Assembly (NCBI GenBank): GCA_902561095.1
Contig: CACEOF010000003.1
Location: 41,349 to 105,348 of the forward strand
Direction of reading: 5' to 3'
Length of the DNA: 64,000 nt
DNA from: an uncultured Pelagibacteraceae bacterium
Lineage (GTDB): Bacteria > Pseudomonadota > Alphaproteobacteria > Pelagibacterales > Pelagibacteraceae
Of the stretch, positions 50,532 through 61,395 are shown piece by piece. The notes under the pieces are model-generated. The model did not search any database, was not told where the DNA came from, and saw only the letters and a list, made by a program, of their open reading frames with translations. Positions within the stretch are counted from its first letter, which is position 1. The number at the start of each line of letters is the position of its first letter. A program made the translations under genes and the position numbers.

Positions 50532-51986
50532 ATGTCTTTACAAATTAATTATAAAAAAAAATATTCAAATAATAAAATAGACAATCTAGTGCTATTTATT
50601 AATGAAAACTTTGATCTATTAAATTTAAAAAAGCATATTTCTAGTGAAGAATATGTATTTATTTATGATTTACTCAAAGTAAGTGATAAAAATAATAAAA
50701 TAATCTTTTACGATATAAGTTCAAAAAAAAAAATTATTTTAGTTTCAATCAAAAAAAATCTTTCAAACTCTGAAGTTGAAACCCTTGGAGCAAAATTTTA
50801 CGATCAAATTAAAGATATTAAACAAAATAATTTCATTATTAATTCAGACACAATTAAAGATAATTCGAAAAATTTAATTGGAAATTTCTTGCATGGTATA
50901 AAATTGAAATCTTATACTTTCGAAAAATATAAATCAAAAAAAAACAAAAAAAAAATAATAATTACTGTTACTGGAAATAATATACCATCCAAAGCAGACC
51001 AATTAAATTTTATGGCTATTGAGTACGGAACATTTTATGCAAGAGATTTAGTTTCCGAACCAGGAAACATATTGCACCCTGATGAATATGCTAAAAGATT
51101 AAATTCTTTAAAAAAAAATGGTTTAAAGATAAATATTTATAATGAAAAGAAACTAAAAAAATTAGGTATGCATACTTTATTAGGTGTAGGTCAAGGAAGT
51201 ATTAGAGGATCTTATCTAGTTACAATGGAATGGAAGGGGTTAAAAGATAATTCTAAACCGATTGCTTTTGTAGGTAAAGGTGTTTGTTTTGATACCGGTG
51301 GTATATCTCTAAAGCCAGCAAAATTTATGGAAGACATGACATATGATATGGCTGGATCTGCTACAGTTGTAGGTTTAATGAAAAGTTTAGCAATGAGAAA
51401 AGCAAAAGTTAATGCAATAGGTGTTGTAGGTCTTGTAGAAAATATGCCAGGTGGAAATGCACAAAGACCTGGAGATATTGTAAAATCTTATAGCGGTAAA
51501 ACAGTTGAGATTTTGAATACTGATGCAGAAGGTAGATTAGTATTAGCAGATGCACTTACTTATACTGAAGAGAAATATAAACCAAAATTTATTATTGATT
51601 TAGCTACATTGACAGGAGCTATTATTGTTTCCTTAGGCTCAGAATATGCTGGATTATTTTCTAATAACGATAAGTTATCAAATCAATTAATTAAGTCAGG
51701 CGAAGAAACAGAAGAAAAAGTTTGGAGGATGCCTTTAAATAAAAATTATGACAAATTAATAGACTCTAAAAATGCTGATATGCAAAATATTAATTATGTT
51801 GGTGGAGCTGGCTCAACTACAGCAGCACAGTTTTTACAAAGATTTATTTTAAATAAAACACCCTGGGCTCATTTAGATATAGCTGGTATGGCTTTTTCAA
51901 AATACGGTGGAGCTCTAAATTCGGGTGGTGCAACAGGGTATGGAGTTAGATTATTAAATAAACTAGTAGAGAAATATTATGAGTAA
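50532..51986 (+). CDS. pepA: Leucyl aminopeptidase
   Basis: Likely start ATG 50532; VGKGVCFDTGGISLKPA, NTDAEGRLVLADALTY. Confidence 0.95.
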   Translation: MSLQINYKKKYSNNKIDNLVLFINENFDLLNLKKHISSEEYVFIYDLLKVSDKNNKIIFYDISSKKKIILVSIKKNLSNSEVETLGAKFYDQIKDIKQNNFIINSDTIKDNSKNLIGNFLHGIKLKSYTFEKYKSKKNKKKIIITVTGNNIPSKADQLNFMAIEYGTFYARDLVSEPGNILHPDEYAKRLNSLKKNGLKINIYNEKKLKKLGMHTLLGVGQGSIRGSYLVTMEWKGLKDNSKPIAFVGKGVCFDTGGISLKPAKFMEDMTYDMAGSATVVGLMKSLAMRKAKVNAIGVVGLVENMPGGNAQRPGDIVKSYSGKTVEILNTDAEGRLVLADALTYTEEKYKPKFIIDLATLTGAIIVSLGSEYAGLFSNNDKLSNQLIKSGEETEEKVWRMPLNKNYDKLIDSKNADMQNINYVGGAGSTTAAQFLQRFILNKTPWAHLDIAGMAFSKYGGALNSGGATGYGVRLLNKLVEKYYE

Positions 51987-52389
51987 TTTAGAACAAACTT
52001 TGTCAATTATAAAACCAGATGCAGTTGAAAGAAATTTAGAAAACGAAATTAAAGAAATGTTTAAACATAAAGGTTTTTCAATCATAAAAGAAAAAAAGAT
52101 CCAAATTGAAAAATCAGAAGCTGAAAGATTTTATAAAGTGCACGAAACTAAGCCTTTTTACAACGATTTATGTGCATATCTCTCCTCAGGGCCTATAGTT
52201 GTTATGGTACTTGAAAAAGATAACGCAGTGAGTGGAAATAGAGAACTCATGGGAGCTACTAACCCTAATGACGCTGCAGAGGGTACTATCAGAAAAAAAT
52301 TTGGGATATCTATAGATAAAAATTCTGTACATGGCTCGGATAGCATTGAGAACGCGAAAATTGAAATTAATTTCTTTTTTAAAGACTAA
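51979..52389 (+). CDS. ndk: Nucleoside diphosphate kinase
   Basis: QTLSIIKPDAVERNL, NSVHGSDSIENAKIEI. Confidence 0.96.
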   Translation: MSNLEQTLSIIKPDAVERNLENEIKEMFKHKGFSIIKEKKIQIEKSEAERFYKVHETKPFYNDLCAYLSSGPIVVMVLEKDNAVSGNRELMGATNPNDAAEGTIRKKFGISIDKNSVHGSDSIENAKIEINFFFKD

Positions 52390-52960
52390 ATACTTTCTTA
52401 ATTGCTTTTGGATATAGAATGTGTTCTTGAATTAAAATTTTTTTTGCTAAAGATTTAGCTGTTTCACCTTTACTAATTTTAACCTTTTTTTGGAGAATGA
52501 TTTTACCAGAGTCTAATCTAGAATTAACAAAATGAACAGTGCAACCAGAATATTTTTCACCATTTGATATTACTCGTTGATGAGTATTCAACCCTTTATA
52601 TTTAGGAAGTAAAGAAGGATGAATATTTAATATTTCACCTTTAAAATTTTTTATAAATTTTTTGGATAGAATTTTCATAAACCCTGCGAGGCAGATTAAT
52701 TTAATCTTCTTTTTTTTAATTTCAGAAAATATTCTTTTTTCAGCAATTGATTTATTTTTATAATTAAAAACCTTATTTGATATTTTATAAATTTTTCCAA
52801 ATTTTAACCCTTTAGCATTAAAGTTATCTGAGATAATTAATTCTATTGATATAGGCGAATTTTTTTTATTAGAAAATTGAATTAATGATTTTAGATTACT
52901 TCCAGTTCCAGAAATGAATACTGAACACTTTATTTTTTTAAGACCAGTTAATCGAACCAC
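52379..52960 (-). CDS. purN: Phosphoribosylglycinamide formyltransferase
   Basis: VFISGTGSNLKSL, CLAGFMKILSKKF, LNIHPSLLPKYKGLNTHQ. Confidence 0.94.
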   Translation of the reverse strand: MVRLTGLKKIKCSVFISGTGSNLKSLIQFSNKKNSPISIELIISDNFNAKGLKFGKIYKISNKVFNYKNKSIAEKRIFSEIKKKKIKLICLAGFMKILSKKFIKNFKGEILNIHPSLLPKYKGLNTHQRVISNGEKYSGCTVHFVNSRLDSGKIILQKKVKISKGETAKSLAKKILIQEHILYPKAIKKVFSL

Positions 52961-53966
52961 TTAATTTTACCTTATTTATACCTTCAGAAATTTTGCCAAT
53001 TACATAAGGTTTATTGTAATTTGAAAAATATTTTGTTACTTTGTTTAAATCTTCAGCATTTATTATTAAGCAAAATCCAACTCCACAATTAAACGTTTTT
53101 AGCATTTCATTTTCTGATATTCCTTTTTTTTTTAACCATTTAAAAATGTTTAAAGTTTTTATTTGATTTAAATTGATATCTGCAACCAATTTATCAGGAA
53201 TTATTCTTTTGATATTATCTGATAAACCTCCCCCAGTAATATTTGCACAACCATTAATTAAATTTTTATCAATTAATTTTAGCACTTCATTTACATATAT
53301 TTTAGTAGGCTTTAAAAGTTCAGATTTTAAAAATTTATTTTTTTTTATATTAATTTTTTTTTGATTTATAATATACCTTACTAATGAGAAGCCATTAGAA
53401 TGCAAACCACTTGATGGCACAGCTAAGATAAGATCGTTTTTTTTTATTTTATTTTTAGTTAAAACTTTATTTTTACCCACTACACCTACAGCAAAACCTG
53501 CAATATCAAATTTACCCTTTTCATATGTGCCAGGCATTTCAGCTGTTTCACCTCCAACTAATTCACAGCCAGAAATTCTACAGCCCTTAAGAATTCCTTT
53601 TATTATTGATTTAAGTTTTTTCAAATCAATTTTATTAATTGAAATATAGTCTAAGAATAAAAGAGGTTTAGCGCCTTGAACTATTAAGTCATTAACACTC
53701 ATCGCAACTAAATCTATACCAATTGTATCGTACTTATTTAGTATATTTGCTATCTCAATTTTAGTACCAACACCATCTGTACAAGCCACAATTCTGGGTT
53801 GGAGTATTCCATTAGGAATGTTAGTTATAGACCCAAATCCGCCAATATTTGAAAACTTTTTTTTGCCTTTTTTCTTTGATGAAACATTAGAAATGAAATT
53901 AACAAAATTATCTGCAGCTTTGATATTAACACCACTTTTTTTATAGGTAAATTTTTTTTTATTCAT
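52938..53966 (-). CDS. purM: Phosphoribosylformylglycinamidine cyclo-ligase
   Basis: ACTDGVGTKIEIA, GGETAEMPGTY, ITGGGLSDNIKR. Confidence 0.95.
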   Translation of the reverse strand: MNKKKFTYKKSGVNIKAADNFVNFISNVSSKKKGKKKFSNIGGFGSITNIPNGILQPRIVACTDGVGTKIEIANILNKYDTIGIDLVAMSVNDLIVQGAKPLLFLDYISINKIDLKKLKSIIKGILKGCRISGCELVGGETAEMPGTYEKGKFDIAGFAVGVVGKNKVLTKNKIKKNDLILAVPSSGLHSNGFSLVRYIINQKKINIKKNKFLKSELLKPTKIYVNEVLKLIDKNLINGCANITGGGLSDNIKRIIPDKLVADINLNQIKTLNIFKWLKKKGISENEMLKTFNCGVGFCLIINAEDLNKVTKYFSNYNKPYVIGKISEGINKVKLSGSINWS

Positions 53967-53977
53967 TAAAAAGGTTT

Positions 53978-55057
53978 ATGAAATATATTTTTCAAAATTT
54001 AAAATTAAAAAAGTTATATATTTTTTTTTTATTTCTTGCTGTATTAAATATTTTTTTTTCCACAGGGATTAGTCATGCTAAGACGTTTTCTATAAATGAT
54101 GTTGAATTATCTACCCCTTTTAAGATTAATTTTGACAAAAACAAAATAATAGACGAAGGTTTTATTCGAGCTTTTAATCAATTAATGTTATCCACTGTTC
54201 AGTCCGAGGATCATCATAAGCTAAAACAAATAAATTTGAATCAAATCAAAAGTATGATTGATACATTTTCAATTAAAGAGGAAAAATTTGTTGATGAAAT
54301 ATATTATATTAAACTAAATGTATCCTTTAATAAAAAAATTGTTTTTGATTTGTTAGAGAAGAAAAATATTTTTCCATCATTACCATTAAAGAAAGATATT
54401 ATTTTTATACCAATAATTGTTGATCAAAATCAAAATCAAATAAAAATGTTTTCAGATAATAATATATATAATCTATGGAATTCTAATATTAAACAATACC
54501 ATCTTTTAAATTATATTTTACCGACCGAAGATCTTGAAGATATAAATTTAGTAAAAAAAAATATTAAAAATTTAGAAAATTTTGAATTTAGTAAAATAGT
54601 TAAAAAATATAACATTAAAAATTATATCATATCTATATTTTTTAAAGACTTTAATCAAACCAGGCTTTTAAATAAAATTAGTATTGATGAGCAAACAAAC
54701 TTGAAAAATACTCCAATAAAAAATATCGATTTTAATAACGAGGCTGAAATTAATAAATTAATAGAAACTTTAAAAATTACTTTTGAAGATTATTGGAAAT
54801 CCCAAAATGAAATAAACACATCAGTTAAATTACCTTTAACAATCTCTGTTCAAAACAGTAATAATATAAAAATTTATCAATTAGAGGAAAAACTTTCTAA
54901 CTTAGACTTAATTTACAATTTTTATATTTATAAATTTGATAACAAAAATAATATTTATAAAATAATTTTTAATGGGACACCTGACAAATTTATCGAGGTC
55001 ATGAAAAATAATGATTATGAATTTGAAACCGTTAATAAAATATGGATCATGAAATGA
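53978..55057 (+). CDS. DUF2066 domain-containing protein
   Basis: Signal peptide and position directly upstream of hdaA-like gene; sequence poorly conserved. Confidence 0.6.
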   Translation: MKYIFQNLKLKKLYIFFLFLAVLNIFFSTGISHAKTFSINDVELSTPFKINFDKNKIIDEGFIRAFNQLMLSTVQSEDHHKLKQINLNQIKSMIDTFSIKEEKFVDEIYYIKLNVSFNKKIVFDLLEKKNIFPSLPLKKDIIFIPIIVDQNQNQIKMFSDNNIYNLWNSNIKQYHLLNYILPTEDLEDINLVKKNIKNLENFEFSKIVKKYNIKNYIISIFFKDFNQTRLLNKISIDEQTNLKNTPIKNIDFNNEAEINKLIETLKITFEDYWKSQNEINTSVKLPLTISVQNSNNIKIYQLEEKLSNLDLIYNFYIYKFDNKNNIYKIIFNGTPDKFIEVMKNNDYEFETVNKIWIMK

Positions 55058-55716
55058 ATAACCTAAATCAGCAGATACTTAATTTCGATTATGAACAAAA
55101 TTTCAATGACCAAGATTTTTATGTTTCTAAAAGCAATGAATATTCATTTAAACTTTTAAATAGTTGGCCGAAATGGGAAAAAAATTTTGTTAATTTAATT
55201 GGTGAAAATTTTTCTGGTAAATCTCATCTGGTAAATATTTTTGTACAAAAATTTAAGGGTATCAAAATTTCTTCTGATAAAATTAGTAATAATTTTTTAA
55301 AACAAATTAAAATATATGAAAATGTTATTATTGAAGATCTGATAGATAATATTGATGAAAATTTATTATTCACGTTAATTAATACTATAGAGCAAGATAA
55401 TAAATATCTAATAGTTACATCTACCAAACCTATTGTAAAATATAAATTTTCACTAAGGGATTTAAATTCAAGAGCCAATAATTTTCTTTTATCAGTAATA
55501 GAAAAACCAGAAGATGATTTAATGTATGCTTTGATATTAAAAAATTTATCTGATCGTCAGATCTCAATTAATAAAAAATTAATTGATTTTATTATTAAAA
55601 GGATAAGTAGATCTTATGGTAAAATATCTGATTTCATATATAAAATCGACGAAATTAGTTTAAAAAGAAAAAAGCCAATCGACTTTAAAATTATAAAAGA
55701 GGCGCTAGGAGAATAA
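55042..55716 (+). CDS. hdaA: DnaA-related HdaA/Hda-like protein
   Basis: NQQILNFDYEQNFNDQDFYVSKSNEYSFKLL, LIGENFSGKSHL, FSLRDLNSRANN. Confidence 0.82.
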   Translation: MDHEMNNLNQQILNFDYEQNFNDQDFYVSKSNEYSFKLLNSWPKWEKNFVNLIGENFSGKSHLVNIFVQKFKGIKISSDKISNNFLKQIKIYENVIIEDLIDNIDENLLFTLINTIEQDNKYLIVTSTKPIVKYKFSLRDLNSRANNFLLSVIEKPEDDLMYALILKNLSDRQISINKKLIDFIIKRISRSYGKISDFIYKIDEISLKRKKPIDFKIIKEALGE

Positions 55717-57501
55717 TTGAATAAGTACAGAACACATACGTGTAACGAATTAAGAAAAAAGGACGTTAATAAAAATGTCACTCTTTCTGGGTGGATAAAC
55801 AAAAAAAGAGATCATGGAAACTTATTATTTATTGACCTACGAGATAATTATGGAATCACACAGTGCATAATTGATAAAGAAAATAAAAATTTTGTAGAAT
55901 TAGAAAATACTCAGTTAGAGACGGTAATTAAGGTTAATGGCAAGGTTGTAAACCGTTCAGATGAAACCAAAAACAAATATATTGAGACTGGAGAAATTGA
56001 AGTTGTAATACTTGAATATGAAACATTAGGTGCGTGTAAGGAATTACCAATGCCTGTTTTTAGCGATCAAGAATATGCAGAAGAAATAAGACTAAAATAT
56101 AGATTTTTAGATTTAAGAAGAAAAAAAATACATGAAAATATAATTTTAAGATCAAAAGTAATTTCTTACATAAGAAATGAAATGATAAAATTAGGTTTTT
56201 TAGAATTTCAAACTCCAATTTTGACTTCTTCAAGTCCTGAAGGTGCCAGAGATTTTCTTGTACCTAGTCGTTTAAATCCAGGAAAGTTTTATGCTCTACC
56301 ACAAGCTCCTCAACAATTTAAACAATTAATAATGGTATCTGGTTTTGATAAATATTTTCAAATAGCTCCTTGCTTTAGAGATGAAGATGCTAGGGCCGAT
56401 AGAAGTCCAGGTGAATTCTATCAACTAGATTTAGAAATGTCTTTTGTCGAGCAAGAGGATGTATTCAATATAGTAGAAAGACTTATGGTAAATACTTTTA
56501 AAAATTTTTCCAACAAAAAATTAATGTATGATGTTTTTCCAAAAATTCCTTACTCTGAGGCGATGATTAAGTATGGATGTGATAAACCTGATTTAAGAAA
56601 TCCCCTTATCATAAATGATATTACAGAAATATTTAACAGAGAAGATGTATCATTTGATATTTTCAAAAAATTAGTACGTTCTGGATCTAAAGTCAGATCT
56701 ATCACTACCAAAGATACAAAAGATAAACCTAGAAGTTTTTTTGATAACATAGATAAATGGGCTAAAGAGCAAGGTGCTTCAGGATTAGCATACTTTACTT
56801 TTGATAAAGATAATAAAATTTTAGCTAAAGGACCAGTTGGAAAATTTTTTTCTGAAGAAGCACTCCTTGAAATAATGAAAATTACTAAATCTGAGGTAGG
56901 AGATAGTATTTTTTTAGCTTGTGGAAAGCAAAATGAATTAGAAAAAATAACAGCACTAGCTAGAGATAAAATTGCAAAAGATTTAGGTTTAATTAATCAT
57001 GATATTTTTGCATTCTGTTGGATAGTTGACTACCCTATGTTTGAAAAAGACGAGTTAACAAATAAGATAAAATTTAGCCATAATCCATTTTCTATGCCGC
57101 AAGGTGATTTAAAAGAAAAAGATTTTGAAAATCCTCTTGATATTCTTGCATTCCAATATGACATAGTTTGTAATGGAGTAGAGTTATCTTCTGGTGCAAT
57201 AAGAAATCATAAACCTGAATTAATGTATAAGCTTTTTTCAATTGCCGGCTACAATAAATTGGAGGTGGATGAAAAATTCAGTGGAATGATTAACGCATTA
57301 AGTTATGGCGCACCACCACATGGTGGAATTGCACCTGGTATAGATAGGATTGTAATGCTTTTAGCAAATGAAAAAAATATAAGAGAAGTTACCATGTTTC
57401 CTATGAACCAAAACGCTCAAGACTTAATGATGAACGCACCATCAGAGATTGATCAAGAACAATTGAAAGAATTAAATCTCTCCTTAAAAACTAAAATTTA
57501 A
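55717..57501 (+). CDS. aspS: Aspartyl-tRNA synthetase
   Basis: TTG start; FLDLRRKKIHENI, FRDEDARADRSPGEFYQLDLEMSF, GAPPHGGIAPGIDRIVMLL. Confidence 0.96.
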   Translation: MNKYRTHTCNELRKKDVNKNVTLSGWINKKRDHGNLLFIDLRDNYGITQCIIDKENKNFVELENTQLETVIKVNGKVVNRSDETKNKYIETGEIEVVILEYETLGACKELPMPVFSDQEYAEEIRLKYRFLDLRRKKIHENIILRSKVISYIRNEMIKLGFLEFQTPILTSSSPEGARDFLVPSRLNPGKFYALPQAPQQFKQLIMVSGFDKYFQIAPCFRDEDARADRSPGEFYQLDLEMSFVEQEDVFNIVERLMVNTFKNFSNKKLMYDVFPKIPYSEAMIKYGCDKPDLRNPLIINDITEIFNREDVSFDIFKKLVRSGSKVRSITTKDTKDKPRSFFDNIDKWAKEQGASGLAYFTFDKDNKILAKGPVGKFFSEEALLEIMKITKSEVGDSIFLACGKQNELEKITALARDKIAKDLGLINHDIFAFCWIVDYPMFEKDELTNKIKFSHNPFSMPQGDLKEKDFENPLDILAFQYDIVCNGVELSSGAIRNHKPELMYKLFSIAGYNKLEVDEKFSGMINALSYGAPPHGGIAPGIDRIVMLLANEKNIREVTMFPMNQNAQDLMMNAPSEIDQEQLKELNLSLKTKI

Positions 57502-57505
57502 AAAA

Positions 57506-58330
57506 CTATTTTTTCCCTTTTAAGCTAATTTTTATATCAGATAGATCTACTAGATTTTTTTTATAATTATTTCTTACAAATCCTTTACTTGTGATGTCTT
57601 TAACAATTTTTAGTAGTTGATTTTGATCCTCTGAATTTTGATCCTCAAAACTACTTGTATCGTTTCCACCAATAGAAGGTGTGTGAGCAAGATCTTCTCT
57701 ATTTTGATAAGAAATCGCTAATTCCCTAAAAATGTAATCTAAAATAGATGTTGCACTAAGTATTCTATCATTCCCCGAAACCTTACCTGATGGCTCAAAT
57801 TTTGTTCCAACAAATGCACTTATAAATTCATCTAATGGTACTCCGTATTGCAATCCTAGAGATACCGCAATTGCAAAATTATTCATTAAAGCTTTTACTA
57901 GTTCTCCTTCCTTGCTCGTATCAATGAAAATTTCTCCTATTTTTCCATCCTCATATTCTCCTGTATGCAGATAAACCTTATGATCCCCAATCGTTGCCTT
58001 TTGAATATATCCTTTTCTTCTGTCAGGCATACCAAATCTCTTCCCAGCATTTTCTGACGTTTTATTAAGCTTAGTTACTACTTTTTCTTTGTTAATTGAA
58101 TTTAGATTTTCTGAATTATTTAATATTTCAACTTCTCTACCAGCTACAATTTTATTATTTTTAGGGTCAAGGCTTTTTGTTTTTCTATTATCCAATTTAA
58201 CATCTAAAACTTCAAATTTTCCATCATCTCTTTTTTCTAGATTTTTTAATTCTGCTTCATTTATATCATCTAAGTAATGATTGACTTTAAATGTACAAGT
58301 GTAATACGTTTCAACTAGATATTTTGACAT
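57506..58330 (-). CDS. Orphan NrdJb-like protein (C-terminal region of B12-dependent class II ribonucleotide reductase)
   Basis: [84 protein letters not shown]. Confidence 0.8.
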   Translation of the reverse strand: MSKYLVETYYTCTFKVNHYLDDINEAELKNLEKRDDGKFEVLDVKLDNRKTKSLDPKNNKIVAGREVEILNNSENLNSINKEKVVTKLNKTSENAGKRFGMPDRRKGYIQKATIGDHKVYLHTGEYEDGKIGEIFIDTSKEGELVKALMNNFAIAVSLGLQYGVPLDEFISAFVGTKFEPSGKVSGNDRILSATSILDYIFRELAISYQNREDLAHTPSIGGNDTSSFEDQNSEDQNQLLKIVKDITSKGFVRNNYKKNLVDLSDIKISLKGKK

Positions 58331-58423
58331 TAAACCTTTATTTATAATTAATTTGAATAATGAATCATTTAAATTTATATACTTATTGAAATTTTAGTCT
58401 AATTTAAATTTTACAATTTTTAA

Positions 58424-58804
58424 TTGAAAAACTATAAAATAATTATGTTGACACTTTTAAAAAAAATTTTCATTTGGTGGAATCAAGACACATTTGGCAC
58501 AAGGTTAAAAACTATTTTTTTTGGAAAACTCATTGGAACAGATGAGCTAGGTAACAAATACTATCAAAGCAAAAGAGGGAATAGGTGGGTTATATATGCT
58601 GATACAATTGATGCATCAAAAATCCCGGTTGAGTGGTATTCATGGATGCATTTTACTCCCAATAAAATAGAAAAAAAACATATTCTTGAAAAATATAAAT
58701 GGCAAAAACCTCACCAATCTAATTTGACAGGCACTGATCAAGCATACTATCCAAATAAAAATAAAGATGGAGCTAAAAAAAAATATAAAAGTTGGCAAGA
58801 ATAG
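58424..58804 (+). CDS. NDUFA12-like complex I accessory protein
   Basis: FGTRLKTIFFGKLIGTDELGNKYYQSK, RWVIY, IPVEWYSWMHFTPN. Confidence 0.9.
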   Translation: MKNYKIIMLTLLKKIFIWWNQDTFGTRLKTIFFGKLIGTDELGNKYYQSKRGNRWVIYADTIDASKIPVEWYSWMHFTPNKIEKKHILEKYKWQKPHQSNLTGTDQAYYPNKNKDGAKKKYKSWQE

Positions 58805-59171
58805 TCTTAAATTAAACTTAATAATTTTTGTTTATTTTTCTATGTTTTCAATTGCGTTTTCGCAAAGCAATTTAGAAGGTATTTATACAGACATTAAAAT
58901 TTTGGATAAAATAAGCTCTAAAAATACACTTTTGAAATTAAAAAATGGTGATTTGGTATCATTTAAAGACTTATCTATAAAAAGTTTAAAATGTAAAAAT
59001 TCAGAATTTGACGATAATCCAGAAATTACTGCTTATCTGCAGGTTATTGATCTTAATAATTCAAATAACGATGAAGTTTTTGTTTTTAATGGATGGATGT
59101 TTTCTTCAAGCCCATCAATAACTCCTTTTGATCATCCAGTTTATGATATTTGGCTTGTAAGTTGCTATTAA
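58767..59171 (+). CDS. DUF2155 domain-containing protein
   Basis: ILDKISSKNTLLKLKNGD...LKCKNSEFDDNPEITAYLQV...VFNGWMFSSSPSITPFDHPVYDIWLVSC. Confidence 0.85.
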   Translation: MELKKNIKVGKNSLKLNLIIFVYFSMFSIAFSQSNLEGIYTDIKILDKISSKNTLLKLKNGDLVSFKDLSIKSLKCKNSEFDDNPEITAYLQVIDLNNSNNDEVFVFNGWMFSSSPSITPFDHPVYDIWLVSCY

Positions 59172-60505
59172 ATAATTTTTTCATTATCTATCCAGCCTAC
59201 ATTGAAGTCAGACTCGATAAATTTTTTATGATTTAATAGTTTTTTATGTAAAGGAATAGTTGTAATAATTCCCTCTATTACAAATTCATCTAGAGATCTA
59301 TTCATTCTTTGAATTGCCTCAGATCTATTTCGACCATGACAAATTAACTTACAAATCATACTATCGTAATAGGGGGTTACCTTATAACCTTGGTATATGG
59401 CTCCATCTACTCTTGTTCTAAAACCAGAGGGCTGATGGCACATTCCAATAGTACCAGGCGATGGTTGAAAATTTTTACTGGCATCTTCAGCGTTAATTCT
59501 ACATTCAATTGCATGACCCCTTGGATTAATATCACTTTGTTGTAAAGCTGTTTCGCCTGAAAAAGCAATCCAAATTTGCTCTTTGATAATATCAATTCCA
59601 GTAACCATCTCTGTAACTGGATGTTCTACCTGTACCCTAGTATTCATCTCAAGAAAATAGAATTTACCATCTTCATAAATAAATTCGACTGTACCGGCAC
59701 CCATATAACCAATATTTTTAACCATATTCACTGTTTTTTCAAAAAGGTCTTTTCTAATTTCGTTGTTTAAAACTGGACTAGGTGTTTCCTCAATAAGTTT
59801 TTGATGCCTTCTTTGTACTGAACAATCTCTTTCATGAAGATGCACAACACGATTCTTACCAGCAAGAATTTGTACTTCGATGTGTCTGGGATTTTGAAAG
59901 AATTTTTCAATATAAACTTCGTCATTTCCAAAATATTTTTGTGCTTCTGATTTAGCTGTTGAGAATAACGTTTCGAATTCCTCTTCTTTATAAACAATTT
60001 TCATACCTTTTCCACCGCCACCACCTGAGGCTTTAATTAAAATAGGAAAACCAATTTTATTACAAAGCTCTTTAGCTTGAAATATATCTTTTACACCGCC
60101 CTCAGAACCTTCGATTACTGGTAATCCATTTTCTTTTGCAATTTTTTTTGCTTTTATTTTATCTCCCATCATCGCAATTAACTTAGAAGAAGCTCCAATA
60201 AATTTTATTTTATTTTCCTCTAATATTTTTGCAAAATTAGGATTTTCTGAGAGAAAACCATAACCAGGATGAACAGCTTCACAATTAGTTAATTCTATAG
60301 CTGACATCAATGCGGGAATATTTAGGTAACTGTTTTGAGGTTGATGTGAGCCGATACATACACTCTCATCGGCAAGTCTAACGTGCATACTATCTCGATC
60401 AACGTCAGAATGGACAGCAACAGTCAATATTCCCCATTCTTTACAAGCTCTAATAATTCTGACCGCAATTTCACCACGGTTAGCGACTAAAATTTTTTTA
60501 AACAT
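59168..60505 (-). CDS. accC: Acetyl-CoA carboxylase biotin carboxylase subunit
   Basis: KILVANRGEIAVRIIRACKE, KASGGGGGKGMK, EMNTRVQVEHPVTEMVTG. Confidence 0.96.
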   Translation of the reverse strand: MFKKILVANRGEIAVRIIRACKEWGILTVAVHSDVDRDSMHVRLADESVCIGSHQPQNSYLNIPALMSAIELTNCEAVHPGYGFLSENPNFAKILEENKIKFIGASSKLIAMMGDKIKAKKIAKENGLPVIEGSEGGVKDIFQAKELCNKIGFPILIKASGGGGGKGMKIVYKEEEFETLFSTAKSEAQKYFGNDEVYIEKFFQNPRHIEVQILAGKNRVVHLHERDCSVQRRHQKLIEETPSPVLNNEIRKDLFEKTVNMVKNIGYMGAGTVEFIYEDGKFYFLEMNTRVQVEHPVTEMVTGIDIIKEQIWIAFSGETALQQSDINPRGHAIECRINAEDASKNFQPSPGTIGMCHQPSGFRTRVDGAIYQGYKVTPYYDSMICKLICHGRNRSEAIQRMNRSLDEFVIEGIITTIPLHKKLLNHKKFIESDFNVGWIDNEKII

Positions 60506-60508
60506 TAT

Positions 60509-60943
60509 TTATTCTAAAACAATAAGGGTTTGACCAAATTCAACTGGTTGGCCGTCATCGACACATATTTCTTTAACAACTCCATCAGATGAGGAGGGCA
60601 CATGATTCATTGTCTTCATTGCTTCAACAATCATTATCGTATCACCTTTTTTAATTTTTTTACCTAGTTCGACAAATTTTTTTGCACCTGGTTCAGGTGC
60701 ATGATAAGCAGTACCAATTATCGGAGATGTGACTTCAGTCCCATTTTTAATACTTTGATTATTTTCTGAAAGATTTTTTTCAGTTTGTTGGTTATTTGAA
60801 ACTATTGATGGCTGATTAATATTAGATTTAATATTTTTTGATACTTTAATTTTAGTATCCTTCTCAGTTATTTCTATTTCAGTAAGATTGAACTCTTCTA
60901 AATACTCGTTTAATTCTTTAATAATTTTTTTATCGATTTTCAT
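60509..60943 (-). CDS. accB: Biotin carboxyl carrier protein
   Basis: MIVEAMKTMNHVPS biotinylation site. Confidence 0.96.
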   Translation of the reverse strand: MKIDKKIIKELNEYLEEFNLTEIEITEKDTKIKVSKNIKSNINQPSIVSNNQQTEKNLSENNQSIKNGTEVTSPIIGTAYHAPEPGAKKFVELGKKIKKGDTIMIVEAMKTMNHVPSSSDGVVKEICVDDGQPVEFGQTLIVLE

Positions 60944-61379
60944 TATCTAAGATGTTTTGTATAGAAATTATGGCTAAAATATAACCTTCGGTACCTAAAC
61001 CAAAAATACCACCAGTTGCTATGTCACTTATTAAAGATTTGTGTCTAAACTCCTCTCTTTTATAGATATTGGATATATGTAATTCGATTATTGGTTTTTT
61101 GAATAAGCTAAGAGCATCTCTAATAGCTACTGATGTATGTGTAAACCCTGCAGCATTAATTATCATTCCTTTGTATTCTTTTCTGGCTTCTTGAATGATA
61201 TTTACAATTTCGCCCTCTAAATTTGATTGAGCAAAGTTTACATCTAAACCAATTTCTTTTGATTTCTTTAAGCATTTCTCTTTTAATTCTTTAAAAGTAC
61301 CTGATCCATATTGTGATTGTTCTCTTTCACCTAATAGATTAAGATTTGGTCCATTAATAATAATTATTTTATTGGTCAT
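60930..61379 (-). CDS. aroQ: Type II 3-dehydroquinate dehydratase
   Basis: IIINGPNLNLLGEREQSQYG, INAAGFTHTSVAIRDAL, ELHISNIYKREEFRHKS. Confidence 0.96.
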   Translation of the reverse strand: MTNKIIIINGPNLNLLGEREQSQYGSGTFKELKEKCLKKSKEIGLDVNFAQSNLEGEIVNIIQEARKEYKGMIINAAGFTHTSVAIRDALSLFKKPIIELHISNIYKREEFRHKSLISDIATGGIFGLGTEGYILAIISIQNILDNENR

Positions 61380-61395
61380 TCAGCACTTATATACG

